DNA of 20,038 nt from CAZYBG01 sp964645155 (GCA_964645155.1 CAZYBG010000056.1:1-20038), one strand, 5' to 3'. Positions 7,145 to 14,326 are shown, numbered from the stretch's first letter. Program-made: numbers and translations. Notes: a model not told the origin generated them from the sequence alone.

Positions 7145-7231
7145 GCCGCGTCCCGCGGACTTTCGCTGCACTGCAGAAATGGATTGCGGCGGCAGCGCCA
7201 TGGTGCTGTTCTGGCCCGACAGGAGGCCGTC

Positions 7232-7861
7232 ATGGGGCATGTCATCACCGTCGCGCAGCAGAAGGGCGGCTCGGGCAAGACGACGATCGCCGCGAATCTC
7301 GCGGTCGCGTTCCTGCGGCAGGGCCGGTCGGTCGCGCTGCTCGACACCGACCCGCAGGGCTCGCTCGGCCGTTGGTTCATGGCGCGCCGCGCCCGCGGCG
7401 ACCCCGGCATGGAATTCTCGACCGCGAGCGCCTGGGGCGTCAGCTACGAGTGCGAGAAGCTGCGCAGATCGGTCGACTACGTGCTGGTCGACACGCCGCC
7501 CAAGGTCGATGCCGACCTTCGCCCGGCGCTGCGGGAAAGCGATCTGGTGATCGTGCCCGTCGCGATGAGCCAGGTCGACCTATGGGCGACCGAGAGCGTC
7601 CTCGACCTCGCCCGGCGCGAGCGGCGGCCGGTCATGGTGGTGCTGAACCGCGCCCGGCCCGGAACCCGGCTCGAGGCCGAGGTGCTGGCCGGCATGGCGG
7701 CGCTCGACGCCGACCGGGCCGAGACGGTGCTCGGCAACCGCGTCGCCTATGCCGAGACGCTGGGGCAGGGACTTGGCGTCATCGAGCGGGGCCGCGGGCC
7801 CTGGACGGCCGAGGTCAACGCGCTCGCCGACGAGGTGGCCCGCGCGGTGGCCGGCGGGTAG
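7232..7861 (+). CDS. ParA family ATPase (orphan, MinD/ParA-type)
   Basis: A 209-residue ParA/MinD superfamily P-loop ATPase. It carries the deviant Walker A motif KGGSGKTT (11-18, with signature Lys11 and catalytic Lys16), Walker A' LLDTDPQGS (36-44), Walker B VLVDTPP (84-90), and the late NRARPGT segment (139-145). It lacks an N-terminal helix-turn-helix extension and is as short as stand-alone partition or cargo-positioning ATPases. No parB, centromere-like repeat or plasmid gene is nearby, so it is an orphan that may position another cargo or assist a chromosomal process. ATG at 7232 has AGGAGG 5 nt upstream; a longer frame from 7085 would overlap the dodecin stop and encode the hairpin, so it is rejected. 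Confidence 0.93.
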   Translation: MGHVITVAQQKGGSGKTTIAANLAVAFLRQGRSVALLDTDPQGSLGRWFMARRARGDPGMEFSTASAWGVSYECEKLRRSVDYVLVDTPPKVDADLRPALRESDLVIVPVAMSQVDLWATESVLDLARRERRPVMVVLNRARPGTRLEAEVLAGMAALDADRAETVLGNRVAYAETLGQGLGVIERGRGPWTAEVNALADEVARAVAGG

Positions 7862-7862
7862 C

Positions 7863-7877
7863 ACGGCCGCGGGCCGT
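7863..7877 (+). terminator. Short hairpin after the ParA gene
   Basis: ACGGCC (7863-7868) and GGCCGT (7872-7877) form a 6-bp stem with a 3-nt loop directly after the stop codon. Only two T residues follow, so termination is a weak inference. Confidence 0.3.
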
Positions 7878-8109
7878 TCGGCCCCGCCGCCAGACCCGGC
7901 CACCAGACCCTGCCACGAGGCGCCGCCGCCCCGGCGCTCGGGCACGGAACGCGGCGCGGGGCGGAGCGAATCGGTCGGCTGGATCGCGCGATCCGGCGAG
8001 GGACAGGTGGGGCCCGAACCTCACTCTCCCTGAGCGTGTGTACTCTATCTGTCAACAATGCTGGTCTATGGACCGGACTGGCCCCCAATGACCCCCAGTT
8101 TCCGTCGAA

Positions 8110-8127
8110 GTGGCAAGGATTTGCCAC
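8110..8127. promoter_or_regulatory. 18-bp palindrome upstream of the CAP gene
   Basis: GTGGCAA-GGAT-TTGCCAC has perfect 7-bp arms around a 4-nt centre and lies 135 bp upstream of the CAP-domain start codon. The size suits a homodimeric repressor operator or a small RNA hairpin. The palindrome is seen directly; an operator role is inferred. No second copy was noticed in the window. Confidence 0.35.
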
Positions 8128-8261
8128 CCGGGATGCCCCGCATCGTCAAGATTCTGCCCATCTGCCCGCCGAAACTGCGTCGGACAAGGGGTGACGCTTT
8201 ACTCGCCCTTTGGATGTAGCACCAATCGGCGACAGCCGGTCATTGCGCAAGGGGATGGCGG

Positions 8262-8732
8262 ATGCGGCGGGGACTTGTGGCCATTGCGGCCGTGATCATG
8301 ACGGGAATGGCGCCGATGGCCTTCGCGGCCTGCCCGGTGCCGTCGAACGCGGCCGAGATCCAGGCCGAGGTCGCCGCGCGGCTCAATGCCGAGCGGCAGC
8401 GCCACGGCCTCTCCGAGCTGGCCTTCTCGGGCAAGCTCTCCAGCGCCGCGGCGCGGCAGGCCTGCGACATGGCGGTGAACGGGCTCCGCTCGCATCGCGG
8501 CTCGGACGGTGCGTCGTTCGCGCAGCGCGTCCGCGCGGCGGGCGCCTGCGGCCCGGGCGGCGAGAACATCGCCTGGGGCCAGCGCTCGGCCGCCTCGGTG
8601 ATGTCGTGGTGGATGAACTCGCCCGGCCACCGCGCCAACATCCTGCACCGGCGCGCCTCGACCTACGGCGTGGCCGTGGCGACCTCGGGCGGCAGCCCCA
8701 GCTGGGTGGTCGTCGTCGGCGGCAACTGCTGA
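8262..8732 (+). CDS. Secreted CAP-domain (SCP/PR1-like) protein
   Basis: A 156-residue exported protein made of a signal peptide (residues 1-22, ending MAFA) and a single CAP domain. The domain shows the helix LSSAAARQACDMAVNG, then HRGSDGASFAQRVRAAG (His78), GENIAWGQ (Glu101), and WWMNSPGHRANIL (His123), which together supply the His/Glu residues lining the CAP cavity. The ending is a short strand, SWVVVVGGNC. Four cysteines in the mature part (24, 68, 96, 156) could form two disulfides in the periplasm. Bacterial stand-alone CAP proteins are poorly understood; proteolytic, lipid-binding and envelope roles have been proposed for the superfamily. AAGGGG lies 7 nt before the ATG. It converges with the Anbu gene, 19 bp away. 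Confidence 0.93.
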   Translation: MRRGLVAIAAVIMTGMAPMAFAACPVPSNAAEIQAEVAARLNAERQRHGLSELAFSGKLSSAAARQACDMAVNGLRSHRGSDGASFAQRVRAAGACGPGGENIAWGQRSAASVMSWWMNSPGHRANILHRRASTYGVAVATSGGSPSWVVVVGGNC

Positions 8733-8751
8733 CCTTCCGTAGGGCTGGCAG

Positions 8752-9489
8752 TCAGGCGGGCGGCATCCGGAACGGCGGCAGGCTGTCGAACGCGCGTCGA
8801 AGTGCGTCGCCCCAGCCCGACGAGATCGTCTGGAAATAGCTGTCGTCCACCTCGATCCGGCCCTGCCGCGAGGCGCGGAACGATCCGCTTTCGTAGATTA
8901 GGTAGTCGATCGGCAGGCCGACCGACAGGTTCGCCTTGATGGTCGAATCGAACGACACGAGCAGCAGCTTGATCGCATCCTCGAAGGTCATGCCGGGATC
9001 GAAGGCGCGGACCAGGATCGGGCGGCCATATTTCGTCTCGCCGATCTGGAAGAACGGCGTGTCGGCCTGCGCCTCGACGAAGTTGCCCTCGGGATAGATC
9101 AGGAACAGCCGCGGCTCGCCCTCGCCGATCTGGCCGCCGAGGATCATCGTGGCGTTGAAGGCGGCATCGGCGGTCTGCCCGGCCGTCGCGTTCGACTTGA
9201 TCACTTCCTTCAGCGTCTCGCCGACCAGCCGGGCGACCTGGAACATCGACGGCTCTGCCAGGACCGTGTGCACCCGGTCGACCAGCGCCTTGGAGCGTTC
9301 GTCGAGCAGGCTGATGACTGCCTGGGTCGTGGCGAGATTGCCGGCGGTGAGCACGGTGATGAAGCGGTCGTCCGCCGCCCAGGAGTGCATCTTGCGGAAC
9401 ACCGAGATGTTGTCGACGCCCGCATTCGTGCGGGTGTCCGACATGAAGACCAGCCCCCGATCCAGACGCAGCGCGACGCAATAGGTCAT
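8752..9489 (-). CDS. Anbu (proteasome-type peptidase, COG3484-like)
   Basis: A 245-residue Ntn-hydrolase of the Anbu family, an ancestral-type bacterial relative of the 20S proteasome beta subunit and HslV. The sequence begins Met-Thr-Tyr-Cys-Val-Ala, so Thr2 becomes the N-terminal nucleophile after Met removal. Asp18 in MSDTR and Lys33 in FRKMHSW supply the rest of the proteasome-like active site. Further family blocks are TAGNLATTQAV, NATMILGGQIGEGEPRLFLI and GRPILVRAF. It is the last gene of a four-gene operon (ATP-grasp, alpha-E, transglutaminase-like, Anbu) that is conserved in many bacteria, 26 bp after the transglutaminase-like gene. It is thought to degrade or trim a peptide product of the operon, but no substrate is established here. 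There is no regulatory ATPase gene beside it. Confidence 0.94.
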   Translation of the reverse strand: MTYCVALRLDRGLVFMSDTRTNAGVDNISVFRKMHSWAADDRFITVLTAGNLATTQAVISLLDERSKALVDRVHTVLAEPSMFQVARLVGETLKEVIKSNATAGQTADAAFNATMILGGQIGEGEPRLFLIYPEGNFVEAQADTPFFQIGETKYGRPILVRAFDPGMTFEDAIKLLLVSFDSTIKANLSVGLPIDYLIYESGSFRASRQGRIEVDDSYFQTISSGWGDALRRAFDSLPPFRMPPA

Positions 9490-9515
9490 CGTTCGATTCC
9501 GTGGCTCCGGCGGGA

Positions 9516-10319
9516 TTACTGCTGCACCTGGATGTCGACGGCAAGGCTCTCCTCGCCGTGGTCGCCGAACCGCAGCCCCGATACCGGAGCGGCCTCGCGA
9601 TAGTCGAGCCCGGTCGCCACCCGGACATAGCGCTCGTCGGGCGAAATGCCGTTCGAGACATCGAAGCCGACCCAGCCCAGCCCCTCGATATGCGCCTCGA
9701 CCCAGGCATGCGTCGCGTCCTGCTCGACCCGGTCGTTCATCATCAGGTAGCCCGAGACGTAGCGCGCCGGAATGCCGAGCGCCCGCGCCCCGGCAAGGAA
9801 GATGTGCGCGTGATCCTGGCAGACGCCGCAGCCCTGCTCGATCGCGAGTTCGGCGGTGGTGTCGGGGCCGGTCGTGCCGACGCGGTAGGCGACCGCCTCG
9901 CGGATCCGCGCCGAAAGCTCGTGGAGCCGCGGCAGCACCTCTGGCACTTCCTGCGCGAGGCCGCGCACCAGCCTGCGGGTCAGCGGGCCCGGCCGCGTGA
10001 GCTCGGTCGTCCGCTCGAACAGCCAGAGCGGCGCGAAGCCCTGGTGACGGCCGAGAATGCCGCCGGTATCGCTCGTGGCGACCTCGCCCTCGGAGGTCAC
10101 CACGATCCGGTGGCCTTCGCCGGCGAACGAGATCAGCATCACGTGGTTCATGTGGTGATCATCGAACTCCGCCTCGCGGTTGCCGCCCTCGACATGCGTC
10201 GTCCAGCGCAGCACGTCCTGCCCGGGGCGGCTCTTGGGGGTGAGCCGCAGTTCCTGCAGGCCGTAGGAGAGTGGCCTCTCGTAGCGGTAGGTCGTGCGAT
10301 GGAACACCTTGAGCAGCAT
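9516..10319 (-). CDS. Transglutaminase-like cysteine peptidase of the Anbu operon
   Basis: A 267-residue protein with the N-terminal beta domain of bacterial transglutaminase-like proteins (MLLKVFHRTTYRYERPLSY, then LRLTPKS) and a C-terminal transglutaminase/protease core. The catalytic triad is visible: Cys167 in GCGVCQDHAH, His204 in ATHAWVEAH and Asp220 in GWVGFDVSNG. It has no signal peptide, so a cytoplasmic site is expected. The gene starts 3 bp after the alpha-E stop, showing tight operon structure. Family knowledge suggests peptide-bond hydrolysis or acyl transfer; in this operon it is predicted to act on a peptide or peptide conjugate made by the ATP-grasp enzyme. Confidence 0.94.
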   Translation of the reverse strand: MLLKVFHRTTYRYERPLSYGLQELRLTPKSRPGQDVLRWTTHVEGGNREAEFDDHHMNHVMLISFAGEGHRIVVTSEGEVATSDTGGILGRHQGFAPLWLFERTTELTRPGPLTRRLVRGLAQEVPEVLPRLHELSARIREAVAYRVGTTGPDTTAELAIEQGCGVCQDHAHIFLAGARALGIPARYVSGYLMMNDRVEQDATHAWVEAHIEGLGWVGFDVSNGISPDERYVRVATGLDYREAAPVSGLRFGDHGEESLAVDIQVQQ

Positions 10320-10322
10320 GCG

Positions 10323-11264
10323 TCAGCCGAAGAACCTGTAGTCCTGCTCGATCTGCGCGCCGAGTGACGCGCTCTCGCGCAGGAAGTCGATGATGAACTC
10401 GTGCAGGCCATGTTCGAAGATCGCCTCGATGCTGTTGCCGTGCAGCAGCGCGCGCAGATGGGCGACCTTGTCGTGGCAGGCATGGCGGATGCCGTACTCC
10501 TTCTCGAGATAGCCGAGATTGCCGGCGATCTTCGACACGCAGAAGACCAGGCTGCGGGGCATCCGCCCGTCGAGGATCAGGAAGTCGGCGATGCCCATCG
10601 GGCTGATCTCGCCCCCGGTCAGCCAGCGATAGGCCCGCTGCCCCGAGACCGAGCGCAGGATCGTCTCCCACTGCACGTTGTCGAGCGACGAGCCGATCTG
10701 CGTCACCGAAGGCAGAAGGACATAGTACTTCACGTCGAGGATGCGGGCGGTGTTGTCGGCGCGTTCGAGGAACGTGCCGATCCGCGCGAAGTCGAAGATC
10801 TCGTTGCGGAGCATCGAGCCGTGGAGCGCGCCGCGGACCAGCGCGCTCTGCTGCCGGATCGCGGCCAGCGCCTCGGGCAGGTCCTGCTCGCGCACCGGCC
10901 GGCGCAGGACCTCCTTCAGCGTCATCCAGCATTCGTTCGTCGCCTCCCACACCTCGCGGGTGAGGGCGGTGCGCACCAGCCGCGCATTCGACCGCGCGGT
11001 GTCGATGCAGGACATGACCGAGGAGGTGTTGGCCCGGTCGCGCAGCAGGAAATCCACCACCTGCGCGCCGTCGAACTCGCCATAGGCCGCGAGGTAGGCG
11101 TTCCGTGCCGCGGCGGTGTCGAGCACCGACTGCCATTCGCTTGCCGTGTCGCCGCCGCGGGTCAGTGCGATCCGGAAGCCGGCATCGACGAGGCGTGCGG
11201 TGTTCTCGCTCCGCTCGAGATAGCGGAACATCCAGAACAGGCCGCCTGCGGTCTTGCCGAGCAT
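10323..11264 (-). CDS. Alpha-E domain protein (COG2307-like)
   Basis: A 313-residue, largely helical protein of the alpha-E family, which has no known catalytic activity. A repeat is visible inside it: YLERSENTARLVD (about residues 15-27) and FLERADNTARILD (165-177), consistent with an internally duplicated helical fold. Conserved blocks such as SVMSCIDTARSNARLVR and GRMPRSLVFCV are also present. The ATG at 11264 overlaps the ATP-grasp TGA as ATGA, with GGAGGAG just upstream, so the two are translationally coupled. The family almost always occurs beside or fused to the circularly permuted ATP-grasp enzyme, which points to a partner or scaffold role in that ligase's reaction. Confidence 0.93.
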   Translation of the reverse strand: MLGKTAGGLFWMFRYLERSENTARLVDAGFRIALTRGGDTASEWQSVLDTAAARNAYLAAYGEFDGAQVVDFLLRDRANTSSVMSCIDTARSNARLVRTALTREVWEATNECWMTLKEVLRRPVREQDLPEALAAIRQQSALVRGALHGSMLRNEIFDFARIGTFLERADNTARILDVKYYVLLPSVTQIGSSLDNVQWETILRSVSGQRAYRWLTGGEISPMGIADFLILDGRMPRSLVFCVSKIAGNLGYLEKEYGIRHACHDKVAHLRALLHGNSIEAIFEHGLHEFIIDFLRESASLGAQIEQDYRFFG

Positions 11265-12691
11265 CACTCCTCCAGCACCCAGGTGTCCTTGGTGCCGCCG
11301 CCCTGGCTGGAGTTGACGACGAGCGAGCCCTTCTTCAGCGCGACCCGCGTCAGGCCGCCGGGCACGAGGTCGATCCGGTCGGGCGCGACGAGGACGTAGG
11401 GCCTGAGGTCGACATGCCGCGGCGCGAGGCCGGCCCTGGTCAGGATCGGCACAGTCGAGAGCGCCAGCGTCGGCTGGGCGATGTAGTTGGCGGGCCGGGC
11501 CGCGAGCTTTTCGCGGAACGCCGCAAGCTCGCCCCGCGAGGCCGCGGGGCCGACCAGCATGCCGTAGCCGCCCGAGCCGTGCACCTCCTTCACCACCAGT
11601 TCGGCCAGGTGGGCGAGGACGTAGGACAGCGAGTCGGGGTCCGAACAGCGCCAGGTCGGCACGTTCCGCAGGATCGCCTGCTCGCCCATGTAGAACTCGA
11701 CGATGTCGGGCATGTAGGAGTAGATCGCCTTGTCGTCGGCGATGCCCGTGCCCGGCGCGTTGGCGATGGTGATGCCCCCCGCCCGGTAGATGTCGAAGAT
11801 GCCGGGCACCCCCAGCATCGAGTTCGGGTTGAAGATCAGCGGGTCGAGGAAATCGTCGTCGACCCGGCGGTAGAGCACGTCGATCGGTTGGTAGCCGCGG
11901 GTCGTGCGCATCGCGATGCGGCCGTCGACGACACGCAGGTCGTGCCCCTCGACCAGCTCGGCGCCCATCTGGTCGGCCAGGAACGAGTGCTCGAAATAGG
12001 CCGCGTTGTGGATGCCGGGCGTCAGCACCGCCACGACGGGCTTGCCGTCGCAGGCCGACGGTGCCGAGGCCGAGAGCGAGCGGCGGAGCCGCGTGGGATA
12101 GTCCGAGACCGGCCGCACCCGGATCCGCGTGAAGAGTTCGGGGAACATCTGCAGCATCGTCTCGCGGTTCTCGAGCATGTAGCTGACGCCGGAGGGGGTG
12201 CGCGCGTTGTCCTCGAGCACGTAGAACTCGTCCTCGGCGGTGCGGACAAGGTCGGTGCCGACGATGTGCGTATAGACGCCGCCGGGCGGCGTGACGCCGA
12301 TCATCTGCGGCAGGAACGCGCTGTTCCGCGCCACGATCTCCTTCGGCACGCGCCCGGCGCGCAGGATCTCCTGCCGGTGGTAGATGTCGTGCAGGAAGGC
12401 ATTGATCGCCCGCACCCGCTGCTCGATCCCGCGGGCGAGGCGTGCCCATTCGCGGCCCGCGATGATGCGCGGCACGATGTCGAACGGGATCAGCCGCTCG
12501 TCGGCCTCGGCCGCACCGTAGACGTTGAAGGTAATGCCGGTGCGGCGGAAGAAGGTCTCGCAATCCTGCGACTTGCCGCGAAGCCGGGCGATGTCCTCGG
12601 TGTCCAGCCACTGGCAGTAATCGGCGTAGGGGGGGCGCGGCGCCCCGCCGCCGCCACGCATCTCGTCGAAAAACCGCGGTTCTTCCGTCAT
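11264..12691 (-). CDS. Circularly permuted ATP-grasp type 2 ligase (COG2308-like)
   Basis: A 475-residue member of the circularly permuted ATP-grasp family, predicted to form amide or peptide bonds with ATP. Characteristic blocks in order are GITFNVYG (52-59), ERLIPFDIVPRII (65-77), YVLEDNARTPSGVSYMLENR (157-176), FNPNSMLGVPGIFDIYRAGG (287-306), ANAPGTGIADDKAIYSYMPD (310-329), VVKEVHGSGGYGMLVGP (366-382), and VALKKGSLVVNSSQGGGTKD (450-469). ATG at 12691 (MTEEPRFFDE) is preferred although its ribosome site is weak; the frame extends 25 codons upstream into non-conserved sequence. It is the first gene of the Anbu operon. Genomic-context work on ATP-grasp amidoligases proposed that such operons build and then process a modified peptide; the product is unknown. 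Confidence 0.94.
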   Translation of the reverse strand: MTEEPRFFDEMRGGGGAPRPPYADYCQWLDTEDIARLRGKSQDCETFFRRTGITFNVYGAAEADERLIPFDIVPRIIAGREWARLARGIEQRVRAINAFLHDIYHRQEILRAGRVPKEIVARNSAFLPQMIGVTPPGGVYTHIVGTDLVRTAEDEFYVLEDNARTPSGVSYMLENRETMLQMFPELFTRIRVRPVSDYPTRLRRSLSASAPSACDGKPVVAVLTPGIHNAAYFEHSFLADQMGAELVEGHDLRVVDGRIAMRTTRGYQPIDVLYRRVDDDFLDPLIFNPNSMLGVPGIFDIYRAGGITIANAPGTGIADDKAIYSYMPDIVEFYMGEQAILRNVPTWRCSDPDSLSYVLAHLAELVVKEVHGSGGYGMLVGPAASRGELAAFREKLAARPANYIAQPTLALSTVPILTRAGLAPRHVDLRPYVLVAPDRIDLVPGGLTRVALKKGSLVVNSSQGGGTKDTWVLEE

Positions 12692-12737
12692 GTCGCGCGG
12701 TTCTTTGCCCCCGTCCCTGCCAGTTCCGGCCTGTCCA

Positions 12738-12766
12738 ATCCAATCGTGGCGGCGCCGCGCTGGCAA
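12738..12766 (-). promoter_or_regulatory. Possible promoter of the Anbu operon
   Basis: Read on the minus strand, TTGCCA (12766-12761) and TTGGAT (12743-12738) are spaced by 17 bp, 47 bp before the ATP-grasp start codon. The -35 matches 5 of 6 consensus bases, the -10 only 3 of 6. It is the best candidate in the 166-bp gap but weak. Confidence 0.28.
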
Positions 12767-12791
12767 GCCCTTTGGCCGGATCTCTGCGCAT

Positions 12792-12810
12792 CTGCCCGGA
12801 AAACGGGCAG
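12792..12810 (-). terminator. Hairpin between dtd and the Anbu operon
   Basis: CTGCCCG (12792-12798) and CGGGCAG (12804-12810) form a perfect 7-bp stem with a GAAAA loop (TTTTC on the minus strand). It lies 47 bp beyond the dtd stop and before the Anbu operon promoter region, as a terminator between two same-strand operons would. No U-run follows in either direction. Confidence 0.45.
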
Positions 12811-12819
12811 CGCAACGGG

Positions 12820-12839
12820 GCCGGCCGGGCAGGGCCGGC
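12820..12839 (-). terminator. Second hairpin just downstream of dtd
   Basis: GCCGGCC (12820-12826) pairs with GGCCGGC (12833-12839) around a 6-nt loop, 18 bp after the dtd stop. Together with the hairpin at 12792-12810 it makes two consecutive GC stems, suggesting a tandem termination or 3'-end structure. It has no T-run. Confidence 0.4.
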
Positions 12840-12857
12840 GCTGTCCGCGGCGGCGGT

Positions 12858-13295
12858 TCACGCCTCGAGCCAGATCGTCACGGGCCCGTCGTTGACCAGC
12901 GCGACCTGCATGTCGGCGCCGAACCGCCCCTCAGCGACGCCAACCCCGAGCCCCCGGAGCGCCGCCGCGAAGTGCTGGTAGAGCCGCACCCCCGTTGCCG
13001 GGTCTGCGGCGGCGGAAAAGCCGGGGCGATTGCCGCGCGAGGTGTCGGCGGCCAGCGTGAACTGGCTGACCACGAGCGCCTCGCCGCCGCTGTCGAGCAG
13101 CGAGCGGTTCATCTTGCCCGCCACGTCGCGGAAGATGCGAAGCCGGGCGACGCGGCCGGCCAGGGCCTCCGCGGCCTTCGCCTCGTCGCCCTGCATGGCG
13201 CAGACGAGGACCAGAAGACCCGGCCCGATGGCGCCGACTGGCTCGCCGGCGATGCCGACCGAGGCTTCGCTGACGCGCTGGACCAGCGCCCTCAC
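12858..13295 (-). CDS. dtd: D-aminoacyl-tRNA deacylase
   Basis: A 145-residue DTD-family enzyme that hydrolyses D-amino acids (and glycine mischarged on tRNA-Ala) from tRNAs, acting in the cytoplasm as translation proofreading. The start (V/M)RALVQRVSEASVG is typical. The two signature motifs are SQFTLAADTSRGNRPGFS (77-94) and NDGPVTIWLE (135-144), which contains the Gly-cisPro chirality filter. Length equals the family norm. The start codon is GTG at 13295, required to give the canonical N-terminus. It overlaps the stop of the upstream sugar kinase (GTG/TGA), indicating translational coupling. A DTD paired with a carbohydrate kinase has no obvious pathway logic and may only reflect co-expression. 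Confidence 0.96.
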   Translation of the reverse strand: MRALVQRVSEASVGIAGEPVGAIGPGLLVLVCAMQGDEAKAAEALAGRVARLRIFRDVAGKMNRSLLDSGGEALVVSQFTLAADTSRGNRPGFSAAADPATGVRLYQHFAAALRGLGVGVAEGRFGADMQVALVNDGPVTIWLEA

Positions 13296-14209
13296 AGTTC
13301 GTCGGCCCAGGGCGGATCGGCGCCCGGGCGGCTGACGGTGACCGCGGCGGCGCGGCAGCCGAGCGACAGCGCCGCGCCCACCGTCTCGCGCGACAGGGCG
13401 GCGACGGCGTGCTTGCCGAGCGCACCCGCCTTGCCGAGCGCCGCGAGGACGCCCGCGTTGAACGTATCGCCCGCGCCGACGGTATCGGCGACGGGCACGC
13501 TGCGGCTTTCGACGAAGACCTCGCCGGCGGCCGAGAAGGCCCGTGCGCCCGCCGCGCCTTCGGTGACGCAGAGCAGCTTCGGCCCCATCCGCAGCATCTC
13601 GGCGGCGAGCGAGGCGGTGCTGCCGGCGCCGAGGAGCCAGTGCAGGTCCTCGTCCGAGACCTTCACGATGTCGGCCAGCGCCAGCATCCTCCCGATCCGG
13701 GCGCGGTAGGCGCGCTCGTCGCGGATGAAGCCGGGGCGGATGTTGGGGTCGAGCATGACGACGCGGGACGGCGCCTCGCGCGCCATCAGCGCCTCGTAGG
13801 CCGCGCCGCAGGGCTCGACCACGAGGCTGATGCCGCCGAAGAACGCGGCCTTCACGTCCTTCGGCAGTTTCGGCAGGTCGGCCGGCGTCAGCATCCGCCC
13901 GGCGGTGTTCTCGTCGTAGAAGGCGTATCTCGCCTGGCCGTTCGTCAGCGTGACGAAGGCCAGCGTCGTCGGGCGGTCGGACCGGTGCGCGAGCGAGGCG
14001 ACCCTGGAGGCCGCAAGCGCGCCCGAGAGCATCTCGCCGAAGAGGTCGGTCGAGAGGCCGCTGAAGAAGCCCGTCCTGGCGCCGAGGCGGCCGAGCGCGA
14101 TCGCGGTGTTGAAGACGGCGCCGCCGGGATAGGGCGCGAAGGCCGACTCGCCGGCGGCCGTCTGCCGCGGCAGCATGTCGATCAGCGCCTCGCCCGCGCA
14201 GAGGATCAT
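13292..14209 (-). CDS. PfkB family carbohydrate kinase (fructokinase-like)
   Basis: A 305-residue ribokinase/PfkB-fold sugar kinase. It starts with the strand ILCAGEALIDMLP (Asp11 for sugar binding), has the glycine-rich PfkB signature YPGGAVFNTAIALGRLG (27-43), the MLDPNIRPG block (152-160), and the C-terminal signature DTVGAGDTFNAG (242-253), where Asp248 is the catalytic base and GAGD forms the anion hole. Overall pattern resembles bacterial fructokinases acting on D-fructose, but substrate cannot be proved from sequence alone. ATG at 14209 follows a GGGAGGGCGAGG stretch. It is the first gene of a two-gene unit with dtd and is divergent from the hsp20 gene across 142 bp. No sugar transporter is nearby. 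Confidence 0.93.
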   Translation of the reverse strand: MILCAGEALIDMLPRQTAAGESAFAPYPGGAVFNTAIALGRLGARTGFFSGLSTDLFGEMLSGALAASRVASLAHRSDRPTTLAFVTLTNGQARYAFYDENTAGRMLTPADLPKLPKDVKAAFFGGISLVVEPCGAAYEALMAREAPSRVVMLDPNIRPGFIRDERAYRARIGRMLALADIVKVSDEDLHWLLGAGSTASLAAEMLRMGPKLLCVTEGAAGARAFSAAGEVFVESRSVPVADTVGAGDTFNAGVLAALGKAGALGKHAVAALSRETVGAALSLGCRAAAVTVSRPGADPPWADEL

Positions 14210-14273
14210 CGCCTCGCCCTCCCCCGTTGCGTCGATGCTTAGCGGCAGGGCCGGCGCGGGGCAACGGAAAGCG

Positions 14274-14289
14274 CTTGACCCCGATCAAG
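14274..14289. promoter_or_regulatory. FNR/CRP-superfamily-type palindrome upstream of hsp20
   Basis: CTTGA-CCCCGA-TCAAG is a perfect 5-bp inverted repeat. Its core TTGAC-N4-ATCAA (14275-14288) matches the FNR/FixK/FnrL box TTGAY-N4-RTCAA. It lies 64 bp before the hsp20 ATG and 65 bp before the divergent kinase ATG, so it could serve either. The match is seen directly; oxygen-dependent control is an inference. CTTGAC could alternatively be a -35 element, but no convincing -10 follows at 16-18 bp. Confidence 0.5.
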
Positions 14290-14326
14290 GCGGAAACCGC
14301 CCCGGCGTGCCAGCGTTTGCTTGTCA

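Larger units (their letters stand above)
7862..8261. other. 400-bp non-coding stretch upstream of the CAP-domain gene
   Basis: No ORF here has motifs or a ribosome site. The first part remains GC-rich, with the hairpin ACGGCC-GCG-GGCCGT at 7863-7877 just after the parA stop. From about 8030 the composition becomes clearly less GC-rich than the flanking genes, as expected of a regulatory region for the downstream secreted protein. It holds a small inverted repeat GGTC-TATG-GACC (8063-8074) and an 18-bp palindrome (8110-8127). I could not assign a convincing -35/-10 pair. Confidence 0.5.

Noticed and set aside
4625..7240. 871-codon minus-strand ORF
   Set aside because: It lies antisense to the AI-2E, SRAP and dodecin genes, all of which have clear family motifs; its translation is low-complexity and motif-free.
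11105..12895. 596-codon plus-strand ORF over the Anbu operon
   Set aside because: It is antisense to the ATP-grasp gene, whose motifs and overlaps with its neighbours are unambiguous.
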